Shown here piece by piece: positions 44,884-53,968 of a stretch of DNA of 60,517 nt; the stretch's first letter is position 1, and the number at the start of each line of letters is the position of its first letter. Location of the stretch: assembly GCA_019116345.1 (NCBI GenBank), contig DXBV01000013.1, forward strand, positions 1 through 60,517, written 5' to 3'. The DNA comes from Candidatus Allofournierella merdipullorum (GTDB lineage: Bacteria > Bacillota > Clostridia > Oscillospirales > Ruminococcaceae). The position numbers were made by a program, and so were the translations under genes. The notes under the pieces are model-generated. The model saw nothing but the letters and a program-made list of their open reading frames with translations. It was not told the DNA's origin and did no database searches.

Positions 44884-45384
44884 TCAGTTCTTCGCTTCCT
44901 TGGCTTTCACAAGCTCGATGGCTTCCTTGCCGGTCATGTGGTCGATGGTCATCTCCAGCATGCACAGAGGCGCCCAGCCCCGGCGGATGGCGGCGTCAAG
45001 GCCCTCGGCGGTGTCGTCAGGCGCATATTTGCGGGCCAGTTTTTCAATGGCCGCCCGCTTTTCGCCGTCGTTCTCCAGCTCCCGGATGGTGCCGAAAGCG
45101 ATCACGCTGCGGAAATAACTGGTGTACTCCTCGGGCACGATCTGGTCCTGGTCGATGACGCAGAAGGAGGCCTTCGGGCAGTGGCGGATGGCGTCCAGCT
45201 TGTGGCCGCTCTGGGCACAGTGGAAATAGAGCTTGTCCCCGTCGAACACATAGCTGATGGGCACGGCATAGGGGTAGCCGTCCTCACCCGAAAGAGCCAG
45301 CACGCCGGAGGTGCCCTTGTAGAGCACGGCGGCGGTCTCTTCGGCGTTCAGAAGCTGTTTGTGGCGGCGCATTTCTCGGAACAT
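44884..45384 (-). CDS. Pyridoxamine 5'-phosphate oxidase-like (NimA-type) flavoprotein
   Basis: A 166-aa split-barrel flavin-binding protein. It begins REMRRHKQLLNAEETAAVL, then GVLALSGEDGYPYAVPISYVFD and LYFHCAQSGHKLDAIRHCPKASFCVID, the standard pattern of the nitroimidazole-resistance-like PNPOx group. The conserved His in FHCAQSGHK is kept. The start at 45384 follows AGGAGAGG; an upstream in-frame ATG at 45468 overlaps tRNA-downstream hairpins and is not used. Physiological substrate unknown. Confidence 0.88.
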   Translation of the reverse strand: MFREMRRHKQLLNAEETAAVLYKGTSGVLALSGEDGYPYAVPISYVFDGDKLYFHCAQSGHKLDAIRHCPKASFCVIDQDQIVPEEYTSYFRSVIAFGTIRELENDGEKRAAIEKLARKYAPDDTAEGLDAAIRRGWAPLCMLEMTIDHMTGKEAIELVKAKEAKN

Positions 45385-45473
45385 AAAAAACACCTCTCCT
45401 GACTGATAAAAATAAAGCGCCCCGTCCCCATTCCTTCTAAGGCCTAATGGAATGGGACAAAGACGCAAAACCC

Positions 45474-45519
45474 GGCGGCTTTTTTATAAGAAGCCGCCGC
45501 AAGCGACGCATCGCTTGCG
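45474..45519 (-). terminator. Double hairpin downstream of tRNA-Lys
   Basis: On the - strand, after the tRNA, CGCAAGCGA pairs with TCGCTTGCG (45498-45519), then GGCGGCTT pairs with AAGCCGCC (45474-45498) around an A/T loop. Together they look like the 3' end of the tRNA-Lys transcript. Confidence 0.7.
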
Positions 45520-45525
45520 ACGAAC

Positions 45526-45601
45526 TGGTGAGCCATCGGGGATTCGAACCCCGGACACCCTGATTAAAAGTCAGGTGCTCTGCCAACTGAGCTAATGGCT
45601 C
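45526..45601 (-). tRNA. tRNA-Lys (anticodon TTT)
   Basis: The 76-nt cloverleaf reads GAGCCATTAGCTCAGTTGGC at its 5' end, has anticodon loop CTTTTAA with TTT, T-arm GGGGTTCGAATCCCC and an encoded CCA. The acceptor stem GAGCCAT pairs with ATGGCTC. It has its own near-perfect promoter upstream. Confidence 0.97.
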
Positions 45602-45623
45602 ATATTCTGAATACAGCTTAACA

Positions 45624-45652
45624 ATTATAGCAACCGGGACAGGATTTGTCAA
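45624..45652 (-). promoter_or_regulatory. Consensus promoter of tRNA-Lys
   Basis: On the - strand a perfect TTGACA (45647-45652), a 17-nt spacer, and a perfect TATAAT (45624-45629). Confidence 0.92.
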
Positions 45653-45742
45653 CACATAAGAAGCAAAAGCAGTTTAGCAAAAGAAAAAAAGTGAAAAAAT
45701 GAAATTTTCAGGGCGTGGAGAACGTCTAATTGTTACAAAGAG

Positions 45743-45771
45743 TTTACAAAACGGGCAAAAATGAGTATGAT
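45743..45771 (+). promoter_or_regulatory. Promoter of the first DUF3048 gene
   Basis: TTTACA (45743-45748), a 17-nt spacer, and TATGAT (45766-45771), 40 bp before the start codon. Confidence 0.6.
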
Positions 45772-45811
45772 AAAAAGAGATGTACCGTTTCAGCTGAAGG
45801 GAGGACCGCCC

Positions 45812-46930
45812 ATGAAGCGATTGCCTGTGTGCGCCGCGGCGCTGTTTTGTGCCGCCGCGCTGACCGGCTGCGTTTTTGCCCGGCCGCAGGAACTCGGGGC
45901 CACGCCCACGCCCCAGCCGGACGCCGCGCCGGAAACGCTGGTGACCTACGACACGCCTCAGGACATCGACCCCTACACCGGCCTGGCCCGGGGCGAGGAT
46001 TATCCGCTGGGCCGCCGCGGCGTTGCGGTGATGATCAACAATGTGCGCGCCGCCTGGCCCCAGAGCGGCCTGAACAGCGCGGACCTTGTCTACGAGATCG
46101 TCACCGAAAGCGGCATCACCCGTCTGATGGCCGTTTACCGGGACTACGAGACGATGCCGGTGGTGGGGCCCATCCGCTCGGCGCGTGACCAGCATGTGCA
46201 GCTGATGCTGCCGCTGCAGACACTCTACGCCCACATCGGCACCTCCAATGTGGCGGCGCAGTATCTGGACCTTTATAAATACACTGAGACCAAGAGCATC
46301 GACGGCAAGTACCGCAACTTCTACTGGATCGACACCGAGCGTCGCAAGACCAAGGGCCAGGAGCACTGCGTCTACACCGACGGCCCCACTTTCGCCGCGG
46401 CGGTGGAGCAGTTCGGCCTGCAGACCACCTGTTCCTATGAACCGCCGCCGGTGTTCGACTTCGTGCGTTACGACCAGCCGGCCCGGCAGCTGGAGGGCGG
46501 CGAGGCGGCGGAAGTCTATCTGCGTTTTTCCGGATATGCCGACGCCACCTTCCGCTACGACGCGGAATCGGGCAAATATCTCAAATGGCAGTATGACCAG
46601 CCCCAGACCGACGCGGCCGACGGCGGCGCGCAGTACAGGGCGGACAATGTGTTCGTGCTCTTTGCCAAGATCGACAAATACCCCGACGGCGTGCTGGCCC
46701 ATGTGCAGTTTGACCAGGGCGCGGGGCTCTATTTCAACGGCGGGCGCTACGAGCGGGTGCGCTGGATCAAGGAAGACCCGGCCAGCCCCCTGCGCATCGT
46801 GGACAATGAAGGCAAGGAGATCGACGTGAAGGTGAACCCCGGCACCAGCTACATCGCCGTGGTGGCCGACGAACAGATCGAAAACTGCCGCATCGACGGC
46901 CTGGCGCTGGAAGAGCTCTTTGGCGAATGA
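45812..46930 (+). CDS. DUF3048 family lipoprotein, copy 1 (YerB-like)
   Basis: A 372-aa secreted lipoprotein of the YerB/DUF3048 family, biochemical role unknown. Signal peptide with lipobox LTGC (Cys near 21), a Pro/Thr-rich linker, then the family core: RRGVAVMINNVRAAWPQSGL, ADLVYEIVTESGITRLMAVY, GPIRSARDQHVQLMLPL, AHIGTS and a C-terminal domain with AGLYFNGGRYERVRWIKEDPASPLRIVD. The ATG at 45812 follows AAGGGAGG. It is the first of three tandem paralogues; each has its own upstream signal. Confidence 0.92.
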   Translation: MKRLPVCAAALFCAAALTGCVFARPQELGATPTPQPDAAPETLVTYDTPQDIDPYTGLARGEDYPLGRRGVAVMINNVRAAWPQSGLNSADLVYEIVTESGITRLMAVYRDYETMPVVGPIRSARDQHVQLMLPLQTLYAHIGTSNVAAQYLDLYKYTETKSIDGKYRNFYWIDTERRKTKGQEHCVYTDGPTFAAAVEQFGLQTTCSYEPPPVFDFVRYDQPARQLEGGEAAEVYLRFSGYADATFRYDAESGKYLKWQYDQPQTDAADGGAQYRADNVFVLFAKIDKYPDGVLAHVQFDQGAGLYFNGGRYERVRWIKEDPASPLRIVDNEGKEIDVKVNPGTSYIAVVADEQIENCRIDGLALEELFGE

Positions 46931-46955
46931 GCCCGGTGAAAATTTTCCGGGCCGG

Positions 46956-46984
46956 TTGCCCCGGCGCAGTGCGCCTGTTATAAT
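46956..46984 (+). promoter_or_regulatory. Promoter of the second DUF3048 gene
   Basis: TTGCCC (46956-46961), a 17-nt spacer, and a perfect TATAAT (46979-46984). Confidence 0.68.
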
Positions 46985-47046
46985 AGACAACGGAATCGGG
47001 CGGTGCGCCGCCTGCAATAAAAAGCGGAATACGAGGGAACAAGTAC

Positions 47047-48249
47047 ATGAAACGTTTGCTGTGCATCCTGTTGGCCCTGACCATGTCGGTCAGCCTGTTC
47101 ACCGCCTGCGGCGGCGATGAGACCACCACCTCCGGCGGCACCGCCGAACCCGGCGTGGAGGCCACGCCCGAGCCCACTCCCGAGCCCTACGAGGCCAATG
47201 TGCTCACCGGCTACGAGAAAGACGCCGACTACGCCGAAGGCCAGCGCATCACCGCGGTGATGGTGAACAACATCCAGACCTGCCGCCCCCAGAAGGGCCT
47301 GTCGGCTGCGGATGTTCTTTTTGAGATCAAGGTGGAGGGCGGCATCACCCGTTTCATGGCCCTGTTCACCGACTACAACAACATTCCGGACATCGGCCCC
47401 GTGCGCTCTGCCCGTGACCAGTTCTTCCGCCTGGTGCTGCCCTGGCAGCCGCTCTATGTCCACATCGGCCAGAGCGTGGTGCAAAAGGAGTACATCACCA
47501 ACTACAACTACGACGAGTGGAACCTGGAAGGCAACTTCGACGGCAAGCTCTATTACCGCAACGAGGACCGCGTGAACTGGGCGGGCAATCATGTGGACAC
47601 CGAGCACACCGCCTACACCAACGGCCAGCTCATCGCCGAGTACATTGAGCGCCACGACGTGGACGACCGCCGGATGTACAACTCCACCTTCTTTGACTTC
47701 GTGGACTACCGCGACCCCGCCCAGGTCCTCACCGGCGAGAACCTGGAGGGCGCCAGCGCCGACGCGGGCCGTGTGACCATCCGCCACTCCCAGTCCTACC
47801 GCACCCAGTTTGACTACGACTCCAGCCTCGGCCAGTACGCCATGGCCCAGTGGTACTACAGCAAGGGCGCCTACATGGATGCCATCGATGAGAACAACGG
47901 CCAGCAGCTGATGTTCGACAACCTGCTCATCCTCTTCACCGACATCCACACCTATCCCGGCCACGAGGCCAAGGATCTGCAGTACGCCGAGTACAGCTGG
48001 GGCGGCGTTGGCTACTACTGCTACGGCGGCAAGATCGAGCGCATCCGCTGGCAGAAGGGCACCCCGCTGGACACCCTGCGCATCGTGGACTTCAACACTC
48101 AGGAGCCTTTCGAGATCAACTGCGGCAAGACCTATGTGACCGTTGTGGACGAGGACGAGATCCCCGGCTTCACCTGGGAATCCCTGGAGACTGCTCAGGA
48201 CGTGCAGGAGGCCCCCACCACCAACGACTTCGTGGAAAACGAGGATTAA
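47047..48249 (+). CDS. DUF3048 family lipoprotein, copy 2
   Basis: A 400-aa paralogue. Signal peptide with lipobox FTAC (Cys near 20), linker of Glu/Pro/Thr, then ITAVMVNNIQTCRPQKGL, ADVLFEIKVEGGITRFMALF, GPVRSARDQFFRLVLPW and VHIGQS, followed by a C-terminal domain with GGKIERIRWQKGTPLDTLRIVD. It keeps the R-S-A-R-D motif of copy 1. An acidic tail ends the protein. Own promoter upstream, hairpin terminator downstream. Confidence 0.92.
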   Translation: MKRLLCILLALTMSVSLFTACGGDETTTSGGTAEPGVEATPEPTPEPYEANVLTGYEKDADYAEGQRITAVMVNNIQTCRPQKGLSAADVLFEIKVEGGITRFMALFTDYNNIPDIGPVRSARDQFFRLVLPWQPLYVHIGQSVVQKEYITNYNYDEWNLEGNFDGKLYYRNEDRVNWAGNHVDTEHTAYTNGQLIAEYIERHDVDDRRMYNSTFFDFVDYRDPAQVLTGENLEGASADAGRVTIRHSQSYRTQFDYDSSLGQYAMAQWYYSKGAYMDAIDENNGQQLMFDNLLILFTDIHTYPGHEAKDLQYAEYSWGGVGYYCYGGKIERIRWQKGTPLDTLRIVDFNTQEPFEINCGKTYVTVVDEDEIPGFTWESLETAQDVQEAPTTNDFVENED

Positions 48250-48263
48250 ACCTGACCCACTCT

Positions 48264-48297
48264 GGGGCCCCGGCCGGCATCGGCGGGGGCCCTTTTT
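48264..48297 (+). terminator. Terminator after the second DUF3048 gene
   Basis: GGGGCCC pairs with GGGCCCC-type right arm, extended by GGCCGG/CGGC, then CCTTTTTG. Read-through is possible because copy 3 has no clear promoter. Confidence 0.75.
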
Positions 48298-48321
48298 GAA
48301 CAGGATAAGGAGAACACACCC

Positions 48322-49581
48322 ATGAAACTTGCAAAACGAGCTGTTGCTGCGGCGCTGGCCGTGCTGCTGCTGGCAGGCTGCACTGCTTCGGCGCCCTCCG
48401 GAAGCTCCGGCACGTCCCAGAGCACCAGCCAGCCGGCACAGGCCACTCCGGAACCCCACGCGGCCAACACCGAGATGCCCCTGCCCGAAGCGGGCATCAG
48501 CGCCCTTACCGGGCGCGCGGCCGAAAACCCCGGCCGCCGGCCGGTGGCGGTGATGGTGTCCAATGACGCAGCCGCCCGGCCCCAGTGGGGCATCGCCACC
48601 GCGGACCTGCTCATCGAGGCCAACACCGGCGGGGAGAACACCAGCCTGATGGCGGTGTTTGACAGCCTGGAAAAGGCGGTGAAGGTGGGCCCGGTGTGCC
48701 AGGGGCGGGACCTGTTCCTGCAGCTGGTGATGCCGGTGAACGCCATCCCCATGTACATCGGCAGCGACATCTACACCTCCAACCTGGTGAACTGGTTCAC
48801 CTATCAGCCGCTGGACGGCGTGTACATCGGCGTGAACGCCTACAACCTGGACGGCCAGCGGGACCTCACCGCGCCCCAGGAGCTCAGCTGGTACGCCGAC
48901 AACCGCCTGATCCAGAGCGCCATGGAATCCTACGGCCAGTCGGTGGACGGCGAGACCCCCACCTTCTTCTACTTTGATGAGGCCGCCGCGCCTGCCAAGG
49001 GCAACGGCTACCGCCTGGACATCGGCTACGGAGCCCAGCGCACCGCCCAGCTGGTGTACGACGAAGGCGAGGACAGCTACTTCCTCAAGGAGAACGACCA
49101 GGACCAGCTGGACGGCACCCTGGAGGACGGCCGGGTGCGCTGCACCAACGTGATCTTGCTGATGGCTTCTTCCGGCTTCAAGGACGACGGCGTCACCCGG
49201 GACTATGACATGACCGGCGGCGACGGGCTGTACCTTTCCGGCGGCGGCGCGGCGCAGATCAAATGGCAGAAGGGCGAGGCGGATCAGCCGCTGCAGCTTT
49301 TTGACGCGGAAGGCCAGCCCCTTTCTGTGCGGCCCGGCCGCAGCTACATCGGCGTGTGGGGCGGTTTTGAAGGCCAGAGCCTGCGCCTGCTGGACGCTTC
49401 CGGCGCTGAACAGGCCCTGCCCGCGGCGCCCGCGCCCATGGCCGCGCCCCAGACTGCCGACCCTGTGGCGTCCGCGCCTGTGGAGCCCGCCTCCGCGCCT
49501 GCCTCTGCGCCTGCGGAGCCCGCCTCCGCGCCTGCGGAACCCGCTTCTGCACCTGCGGAGCCTGCCTCCGCGGCCGGCTGA
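48322..49581 (+). CDS. DUF3048 family lipoprotein, copy 3 (divergent, repeat tail)
   Basis: A 419-aa paralogue, the most divergent of the three. Lipobox LLAGC (Cys near 20), Ser/Gln-rich linker, then [40 protein letters not shown] and [18 protein letters not shown]. The R-S-A-R-D of copies 1 and 2 is C-Q-G-R-D here, so a presumed functional site has changed. The C-terminal domain still has [22 protein letters not shown]. After it comes a Pro/Ala/Ser/Glu repeat tail of about 45 residues. AAGGAG before the ATG; the next gene starts 11 bp after. Confidence 0.88.
   Translation: MKLAKRAVAAALAVLLLAGCTASAPSGSSGTSQSTSQPAQATPEPHAANTEMPLPEAGISALTGRAAENPGRRPVAVMVSNDAAARPQWGIATADLLIEANTGGENTSLMAVFDSLEKAVKVGPVCQGRDLFLQLVMPVNAIPMYIGSDIYTSNLVNWFTYQPLDGVYIGVNAYNLDGQRDLTAPQELSWYADNRLIQSAMESYGQSVDGETPTFFYFDEAAAPAKGNGYRLDIGYGAQRTAQLVYDEGEDSYFLKENDQDQLDGTLEDGRVRCTNVILLMASSGFKDDGVTRDYDMTGGDGLYLSGGGAAQIKWQKGEADQPLQLFDAEGQPLSVRPGRSYIGVWGGFEGQSLRLLDASGAEQALPAAPAPMAAPQTADPVASAPVEPASAPASAPAEPASAPAEPASAPAEPASAAG
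49480..49577 (+). repeat. Tandem 21-nt coding repeat (PASAPAE)
   Basis: Four to five imperfect copies of a 21-nt unit encode the 7-residue block PASAPAE at the C-terminus of the third DUF3048 protein. One shortened copy (PASAPAS) suggests copy-number change by slippage. A flexible cell-wall-spanning spacer is the likely role. Confidence 0.85.
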
Positions 49582-49592
49582 CGGGGGAACGT

Positions 49593-51266
49593 ATGGAAAA
49601 CGCCCTGACCCCCAATACGAAAAAGCAGTGGATCGCTGCGGCGGCCTGCGCCGCGGCGGTGCTGCTGGTCTGCGCGCTGCCCTTTGCCAGCCGGGATCTG
49701 GTTGCCGGCCATGACGCGGTGTTCCACGTCCTGCGGCTGGAGGGCCTGGCCGACGCGCTGGGCGGCGGCGCGTCGCTGCCGGTGCGCATCTATTCGCTGT
49801 TTCTGGGCGGCTACGGTTATGCCGCCGGGCTGTTTTATCCCGACCTCTTCCTCTATCCCGCGGCGCTGGCCCGGGTGGCGGTGCTGGGGCCGGAGATGGC
49901 CTTCAAATTCCTGATGCTGTGCTGTGTGGCCCTTCAATGCGTCACCAGCTATTTCGCTGGCCGGGCCATCGGCAAAAGCCATTTTGCCGGCTGTGCCTTC
50001 ATGGTGCTCTACGGCCTGTGCCAGTACCACTTCACCAACCTCTACATCCGCAGCGCGGTGGGCGAGGTGCATGCTATGGCCTTTCTGCCCTTGGCGGTGT
50101 GGGGCCTGTGGGACCTCACCGAGGAGGGGGCAAAGAGACCCTGGCTGCTCTTTCTCGGCTTCACCGGCCTGGTGCTCAGCCACACCGTCAGCCTGGCGCT
50201 GATGGGTCTGGTGGCCATCGGCTGGGTGCTGGTGCGGCTGCCGAAGGTGCTGAACCGGCGCGCCATTCCGGGCGGCCTTTGCGCCGCGGCGGCCTGCCTT
50301 GCGGTGAGCTGCTACTACTGGCTGCCGGTGCTGGAACAGTTCTCCGCCGACGTGTTCAAGGTGAGCGCCGAACCCCTTACCCGGCTGGCTTACAATGTGA
50401 TGACCCTCTCGGCCATCTTTGATCCTTCTTCCTACACCGGCCTCGGGCTGGGCGGCATGCTTGTTGTTGTGCTGGCCGTGGCGGCGGGCCTGTGGCTCGC
50501 CCGCCGGGGCGTGGGCTGCCGCCGGGGCTGGGTGTTCCTGGCGGTGGGGGTGCTGCTCACCTTTGCCACACTGAGCTGGGTGCCCTGGTCGAAGCTGGAT
50601 GAGACGATGCTCACCAGCGTCCAGTTCCCCTGGCGGCTGAACGCCTTCGGTCAGATGTTTTTGTGCCTGGGGGCGGCCTGCCTGCTGGCCCGCCTTTCGG
50701 CCAAACGGGCGAGAGCGGCGGCGCTGGCGGCCTGCTTCGTGTTGTCTCTGGTCAACCTGGCCTGCCTGTGGCCCACCTTCCCGGAGCTGGTGAACTACGA
50801 GCGCAATTACTTCACCGGCCAGCGGGGCGAGACCTTCTATCTGGTGGGGGCCGAGTGGCTGCCCGCCGGAGTGAACACCATCGAGTACGCCTTTGAGCCG
50901 GAGGCCCAGTATACCAACGGAAAGGGCGTGTTCCAGGGCGAATACCTGCCGAACGGGGATTTCACGGCGCCCTTCGACGGCACCGCCGGCCTGTGGGGTA
51001 TCCCCAAACTGTGGTATAAAGGCTATTCCGCCTGGGTGGAGCCTGCGGACGGCGGCGAGGCCGTTGCCGTGCCGCTGCACAAGGATGCCGGCGGCCGGGT
51101 GGAGCTGGATGTGCCCGAAGGCCTGCCGGAGGGGCGGCTGGTGGTGAGCTACACCGGCACCGCCCTGCAGCACGCCGCCGATTGGGTGAGCGGCCTGTCG
51201 GCTCTGGCGCTGGCGGGTACAGCCGCTGTGTACGGATTGCGCCGGGCGAAGAAAGCCCGCGGATGA
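49593..51266 (+). CDS. Large polytopic membrane protein (6-PTPS-related/YfhO-like)
   Basis: A 557-aa protein with about ten membrane spans in the first 400 residues and a soluble end, followed by a last span. [23 protein letters not shown], a first-loop acidic/His motif, [29 protein letters not shown] and [13 protein letters not shown] match the 6-pyruvoyl-tetrahydropterin-synthase-related and YfhO-type membrane families, some of which are GT-C-like enzymes. Function unproven. It starts 11 bp after the third DUF3048 gene and is probably co-transcribed with it. Confidence 0.78.
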   Translation: MENALTPNTKKQWIAAAACAAAVLLVCALPFASRDLVAGHDAVFHVLRLEGLADALGGGASLPVRIYSLFLGGYGYAAGLFYPDLFLYPAALARVAVLGPEMAFKFLMLCCVALQCVTSYFAGRAIGKSHFAGCAFMVLYGLCQYHFTNLYIRSAVGEVHAMAFLPLAVWGLWDLTEEGAKRPWLLFLGFTGLVLSHTVSLALMGLVAIGWVLVRLPKVLNRRAIPGGLCAAAACLAVSCYYWLPVLEQFSADVFKVSAEPLTRLAYNVMTLSAIFDPSSYTGLGLGGMLVVVLAVAAGLWLARRGVGCRRGWVFLAVGVLLTFATLSWVPWSKLDETMLTSVQFPWRLNAFGQMFLCLGAACLLARLSAKRARAAALAACFVLSLVNLACLWPTFPELVNYERNYFTGQRGETFYLVGAEWLPAGVNTIEYAFEPEAQYTNGKGVFQGEYLPNGDFTAPFDGTAGLWGIPKLWYKGYSAWVEPADGGEAVAVPLHKDAGGRVELDVPEGLPEGRLVVSYTGTALQHAADWVSGLSALALAGTAAVYGLRRAKKARG

Positions 51267-51311
51267 AAAAACGGAGCGGCGCGCCGCCCCGAAGGAGAGA
51301 GGAGAAGGAAT

Positions 51312-51515
51312 ATGTCTCTGTTTGAACCCCGCACCCCCGTCTACAGCGGCGAGGGCGATGAGCTGAAAAAGGTGGAAAAGCTGCTGCACGACCACCAGAT
51401 CGACTACAAGCTGAAGGCCGGCAGCACCGGCACGCTGGTGATGGTCAAGCGCGGCCGCGCCGACGAGGCGGAGATGGAGATCCGCGAGGCCAAAGCCCGC
51501 AACTGGCTGTGGTAA
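51312..51515 (+). CDS. Small DUF2007-like protein
   Basis: 67 aa: MSLFEPRTPVYSGEGDELKK at the start, a VEKLLHDHQIDYKLKAG helix-strand unit and GTLVMVKRGRADEAEMEI. The plan (helix that scans a short ligand-binding ferredoxin-like fold) resembles DUF2007 signal-transducing proteins, but the match is loose. GAGGAGAAGG precedes the ATG. Terminator follows. Confidence 0.65.
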   Translation: MSLFEPRTPVYSGEGDELKKVEKLLHDHQIDYKLKAGSTGTLVMVKRGRADEAEMEIREAKARNWLW

Positions 51516-51530
51516 CAAACAAAAGCAAAA

Positions 51531-51560
51531 GGCCCGCTGCCAACGGCAGCGGGCCTTCTT
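51531..51560. terminator. Terminator between convergent genes
   Basis: GGCCCGCTGCC pairs perfectly with GGCAGCGGGCC around AAC; TTCTTG follows on the + strand and TTTTGCTTTTG on the - strand. Confidence 0.88.
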
Positions 51561-51578
51561 GTTTCTGTGAGCGGGGCG

Positions 51579-53402
51579 TCAGTTCTTCTTGCCCTTCAGC
51601 TCTTTCATGCGCAGGTCATGGCTCAGGATGCGCTTGCGGATGCGCAGGCTCTTGGGGGTGACCTCCAGCAGCTCGTCGGGGGCCAGGAACTCAAGGCAGC
51701 CTTCCAGGCTGAACTTGCTCACCGGCACCAGGCGCAGCGCGTCGTCGGAGCCGGAGGCGCGGGTGTTGGTGAGGTGCTTGGTCTTGCACACGTTCACGGT
51801 GATGTCCTCGCCGGTGGGGGTGTAGCCCACCACCATGCCGCCGTAGACCTTCTCGCCGGGGGTCACGATCAGAGTGCCGCGGCCCTGGGCGTTGAACAGG
51901 CCGTAGGTCACGGCGTCGCCGGTCTCGAAGCTGATCAGGCTGCCGGTGCTGCGGCAGGTGATGTCGCCCTGCCACTCCTCGTAGCCGTCAAAGATGGTGT
52001 TCATGATGCCCTCGCCGTGGGTGTCGGTGAGGAACTGGCTGCGGTAGCCGAACAGGCCGCGGCTGGGCATGCGGAACTCCAGACGCACCCGGGTGCCGAT
52101 GGGCTCCATCTGCTGCAGAATGGCCTTGCGGGCGCCCAGAGCGGTCATCACCGCGCCCTGGTAGTCGGTGGGCACGTCCACGACCACCCGCTCCATGGGC
52201 TCCATGGTCTTGCCGTCCTCCACGTGGGTCAGGACCTTCGGGGGGCTGACCTGCAGCTCATAGCCTTCGCGGCGCATGGTCTCGATGAGGATGGACAGGT
52301 GCATTTCGCCGCGGCCCATCACACGGAAGGAATCGCTGGTGGCGGAGTCCTCCACCCGCAGGGCCACGTCCTTCAGCAGCTCGCGCTGCAGCCGGTCGCG
52401 GATCTGGCGGCTGGTGACGTACTTGCCTTCGCGGCCGGCGAAGGGGCTGTCGTTCACGGAGAAGGTCATCTCCACGGTGGGGTCGTTGATCTTCACGAAG
52501 GGCAGCGGCTCCACGTTGGCGGGGTCGCACAGGGTGTTGCCGATGGTCACGTCGGCCAGGCCGCTGAAGGCCACGATGTCGCCGGCCTTGGCCTCCTCGA
52601 TGGGCTCGCGGCCGTTGGCCTTGAAGTCATACAGCTTGGTGATGCGCCCGCGCAGGGAGACGTCGGGGTTGTGCCAGTCGCACACCTGCACGTCCTGGCC
52701 CACCTTGGCCACGCCGTTCTGGATGCGGCCGATGCCGATGCGGCCCACGAAGTCGTTGTAGTCCACGCTGGAGCACAGCATCTGGAAGGGAGCCTCGGGG
52801 TCGCCCTCGGGGCACTTGACGTACTCCAGAATGGTGTCGAACAGGGGCTTCAGGTCGGTGCCCGGCACGTCGGGGCTGTAGCTGGCGGTGCCGGCGCGGC
52901 CGGAGCAGAACACCATGGGGCTGTCCAGCTGCTCGTCGGTGGCGCCCAGGTCCATCAGAAGCAGAAGCACTTCGTCGATGACTTCCTTGATGCGGGCGTC
53001 CGGACGGTCGATCTTGTTCACCGCGATGACCAGGCTCAGGTTCTGCTGCAGCGCTTTCTGCAGCACGAAACGGGTCTGGGGCATGCAGCCCTCGGCGGCG
53101 TCCACCAGCAGCAGCACGCCGTTGACCATCTTCAGAACACGCTCCACCTCGCCGCCGAAGTCGGCGTGGCCCGGAGTGTCCACGATGTTGATCTTCACAC
53201 CGTTGTAAACGGTGGAACAGTTCTTGGCCAGAATGGTGATGCCGCGCTCCCGCTCGATGTCGCCGGAGTCCATCACGCGCTCAGCCACCTGCTGATTCTC
53301 CCGGAACGCGCCGCTCTGCTTGAGCATCTGGTCCACCAGGGTGGTCTTGCCATGGTCGACGTGGGCGATGATGGCAATGTTGCGCAGGTCTGTACGTTGC
53401 AT
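51579..53402 (-). CDS. typA: Ribosome-associated GTPase TypA/BipA
   Basis: Translational GTPase related to EF-G that aids 50S assembly and stress or cold adaptation. The 607-aa protein has G1 AHVDHGKTTL, G2 region ERERGITI, G3 DTPGHADFGGEV, G4 NKIDRPDAR and a C-terminal domain with the BipA-specific EGRGEMHLSILIE-like segment (here GRGEMHLSILIETMRREGYE). The start follows AAGGAAGGG. It is a single gene on the - strand with its own promoter. Confidence 0.97.
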   Translation of the reverse strand: MQRTDLRNIAIIAHVDHGKTTLVDQMLKQSGAFRENQQVAERVMDSGDIERERGITILAKNCSTVYNGVKINIVDTPGHADFGGEVERVLKMVNGVLLLVDAAEGCMPQTRFVLQKALQQNLSLVIAVNKIDRPDARIKEVIDEVLLLLMDLGATDEQLDSPMVFCSGRAGTASYSPDVPGTDLKPLFDTILEYVKCPEGDPEAPFQMLCSSVDYNDFVGRIGIGRIQNGVAKVGQDVQVCDWHNPDVSLRGRITKLYDFKANGREPIEEAKAGDIVAFSGLADVTIGNTLCDPANVEPLPFVKINDPTVEMTFSVNDSPFAGREGKYVTSRQIRDRLQRELLKDVALRVEDSATSDSFRVMGRGEMHLSILIETMRREGYELQVSPPKVLTHVEDGKTMEPMERVVVDVPTDYQGAVMTALGARKAILQQMEPIGTRVRLEFRMPSRGLFGYRSQFLTDTHGEGIMNTIFDGYEEWQGDITCRSTGSLISFETGDAVTYGLFNAQGRGTLIVTPGEKVYGGMVVGYTPTGEDITVNVCKTKHLTNTRASGSDDALRLVPVSKFSLEGCLEFLAPDELLEVTPKSLRIRKRILSHDLRMKELKGKKN

Positions 53403-53492
53403 TTGCGTACCCTTCCTTTCTTCCCGATGGCCGCGCCCGAAACGCGGCCTTATCTATTACTTCTATAATGCACAGTAAAAAGCACGCTATTT

Positions 53493-53521
53493 ATAGTACG
53501 GCACGCCCTGCGGTTTGTCAA
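53493..53521 (-). promoter_or_regulatory. Promoter of typA
   Basis: On the - strand TTGACA (53516-53521), a 17-nt spacer, and TACTAT (53493-53498). It leaves a leader of about 85 nt. Confidence 0.78.
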
Positions 53522-53632
53522 GAATATACAAATAATTTTTAAATATTCTGCCAAATGAACAAAATATGCGGTTTTGCTTGTGCTTTCGGAACCGCCGGAA
53601 AAGAAAATGAGAGGATTTTTGAAAAAAAAGGC

Positions 53633-53661
53633 TTGCAAAACCGCCGAACGTCTGCTATAAT
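53633..53661 (+). promoter_or_regulatory. Promoter of tRNA-Val
   Basis: TTGCAA (53633-53638), a 17-nt spacer, and TATAAT (53656-53661). Confidence 0.85.
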
Positions 53662-53682
53662 AACGAAGCTGTCACATGACAT

Positions 53683-53758
53683 GGGCGGTTAGCTCAGCTG
53701 GTAGAGCATCTGCTTGACGTGCAGAGGGTCAGGGATTCGAGTTCCTTACCGCCCACCA
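53683..53758 (+). tRNA. tRNA-Val (anticodon GAC)
   Basis: The 76-nt cloverleaf starts GGGCGGTTAGCTCAGCTGGT, has anticodon loop TTGACGT with GAC and encodes CCA. The acceptor stem GGGCGGT pairs with ACCGCCC. It marks the left boundary of the integrated element; tRNA 3' ends are usual targets of tyrosine integrases. Confidence 0.97.
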
Positions 53759-53764
53759 ATTCGC

Positions 53765-53808
53765 AAACCCCGGTATTTAGCCGAAAATGGCTTGATACCG
53801 GGGTTTTT
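53765..53808 (+). terminator. Terminator after tRNA-Val
   Basis: A 12-bp stem (AAACCCCGGTAT with ATACCGGGGTTT) encloses a second AGCC/GGCT helix and ends in TTTTT. Confidence 0.93.
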
Positions 53809-53820
53809 CATTGCTTCTCA

Positions 53821-53918
53821 TGGGTAGCCGTGGGCAGCAAAAAGCGCCTTTGGCGACACAGGAACTACACAGTATCTACACAGTAGATCGCGCACCATTC
53901 GTGCCCACTCATGGGCAT
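53821..53918. repeat. Candidate integrase arm-site repeats next to tRNA-Val
   Basis: CTACACAGTA occurs twice (53865-53874, 53876-53885), offset 11 bp, one helical turn. TGGGCA or its complement occurs at 53831-53836, 53902-53907 and 53912-53917; the last two form an inverted repeat around CTCA. Short phased repeats beside an attachment site are typical of integrase or excisionase binding sites. No ORF is credible here. Confidence 0.5.
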
Positions 53919-53933
53919 AGGAACAAGGCTGCG

Positions 53934-53962
53934 TTGACACACTCCAGCGGCTATGATAGAAT
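53934..53962 (+). promoter_or_regulatory. Promoter of the candidate non-coding RNA
   Basis: A perfect TTGACA (53934-53939), a 17-nt spacer, and TAGAAT (53957-53962). No gene with a ribosome-binding site follows. Confidence 0.72.
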
Positions 53963-53968
53963 TGAGGC

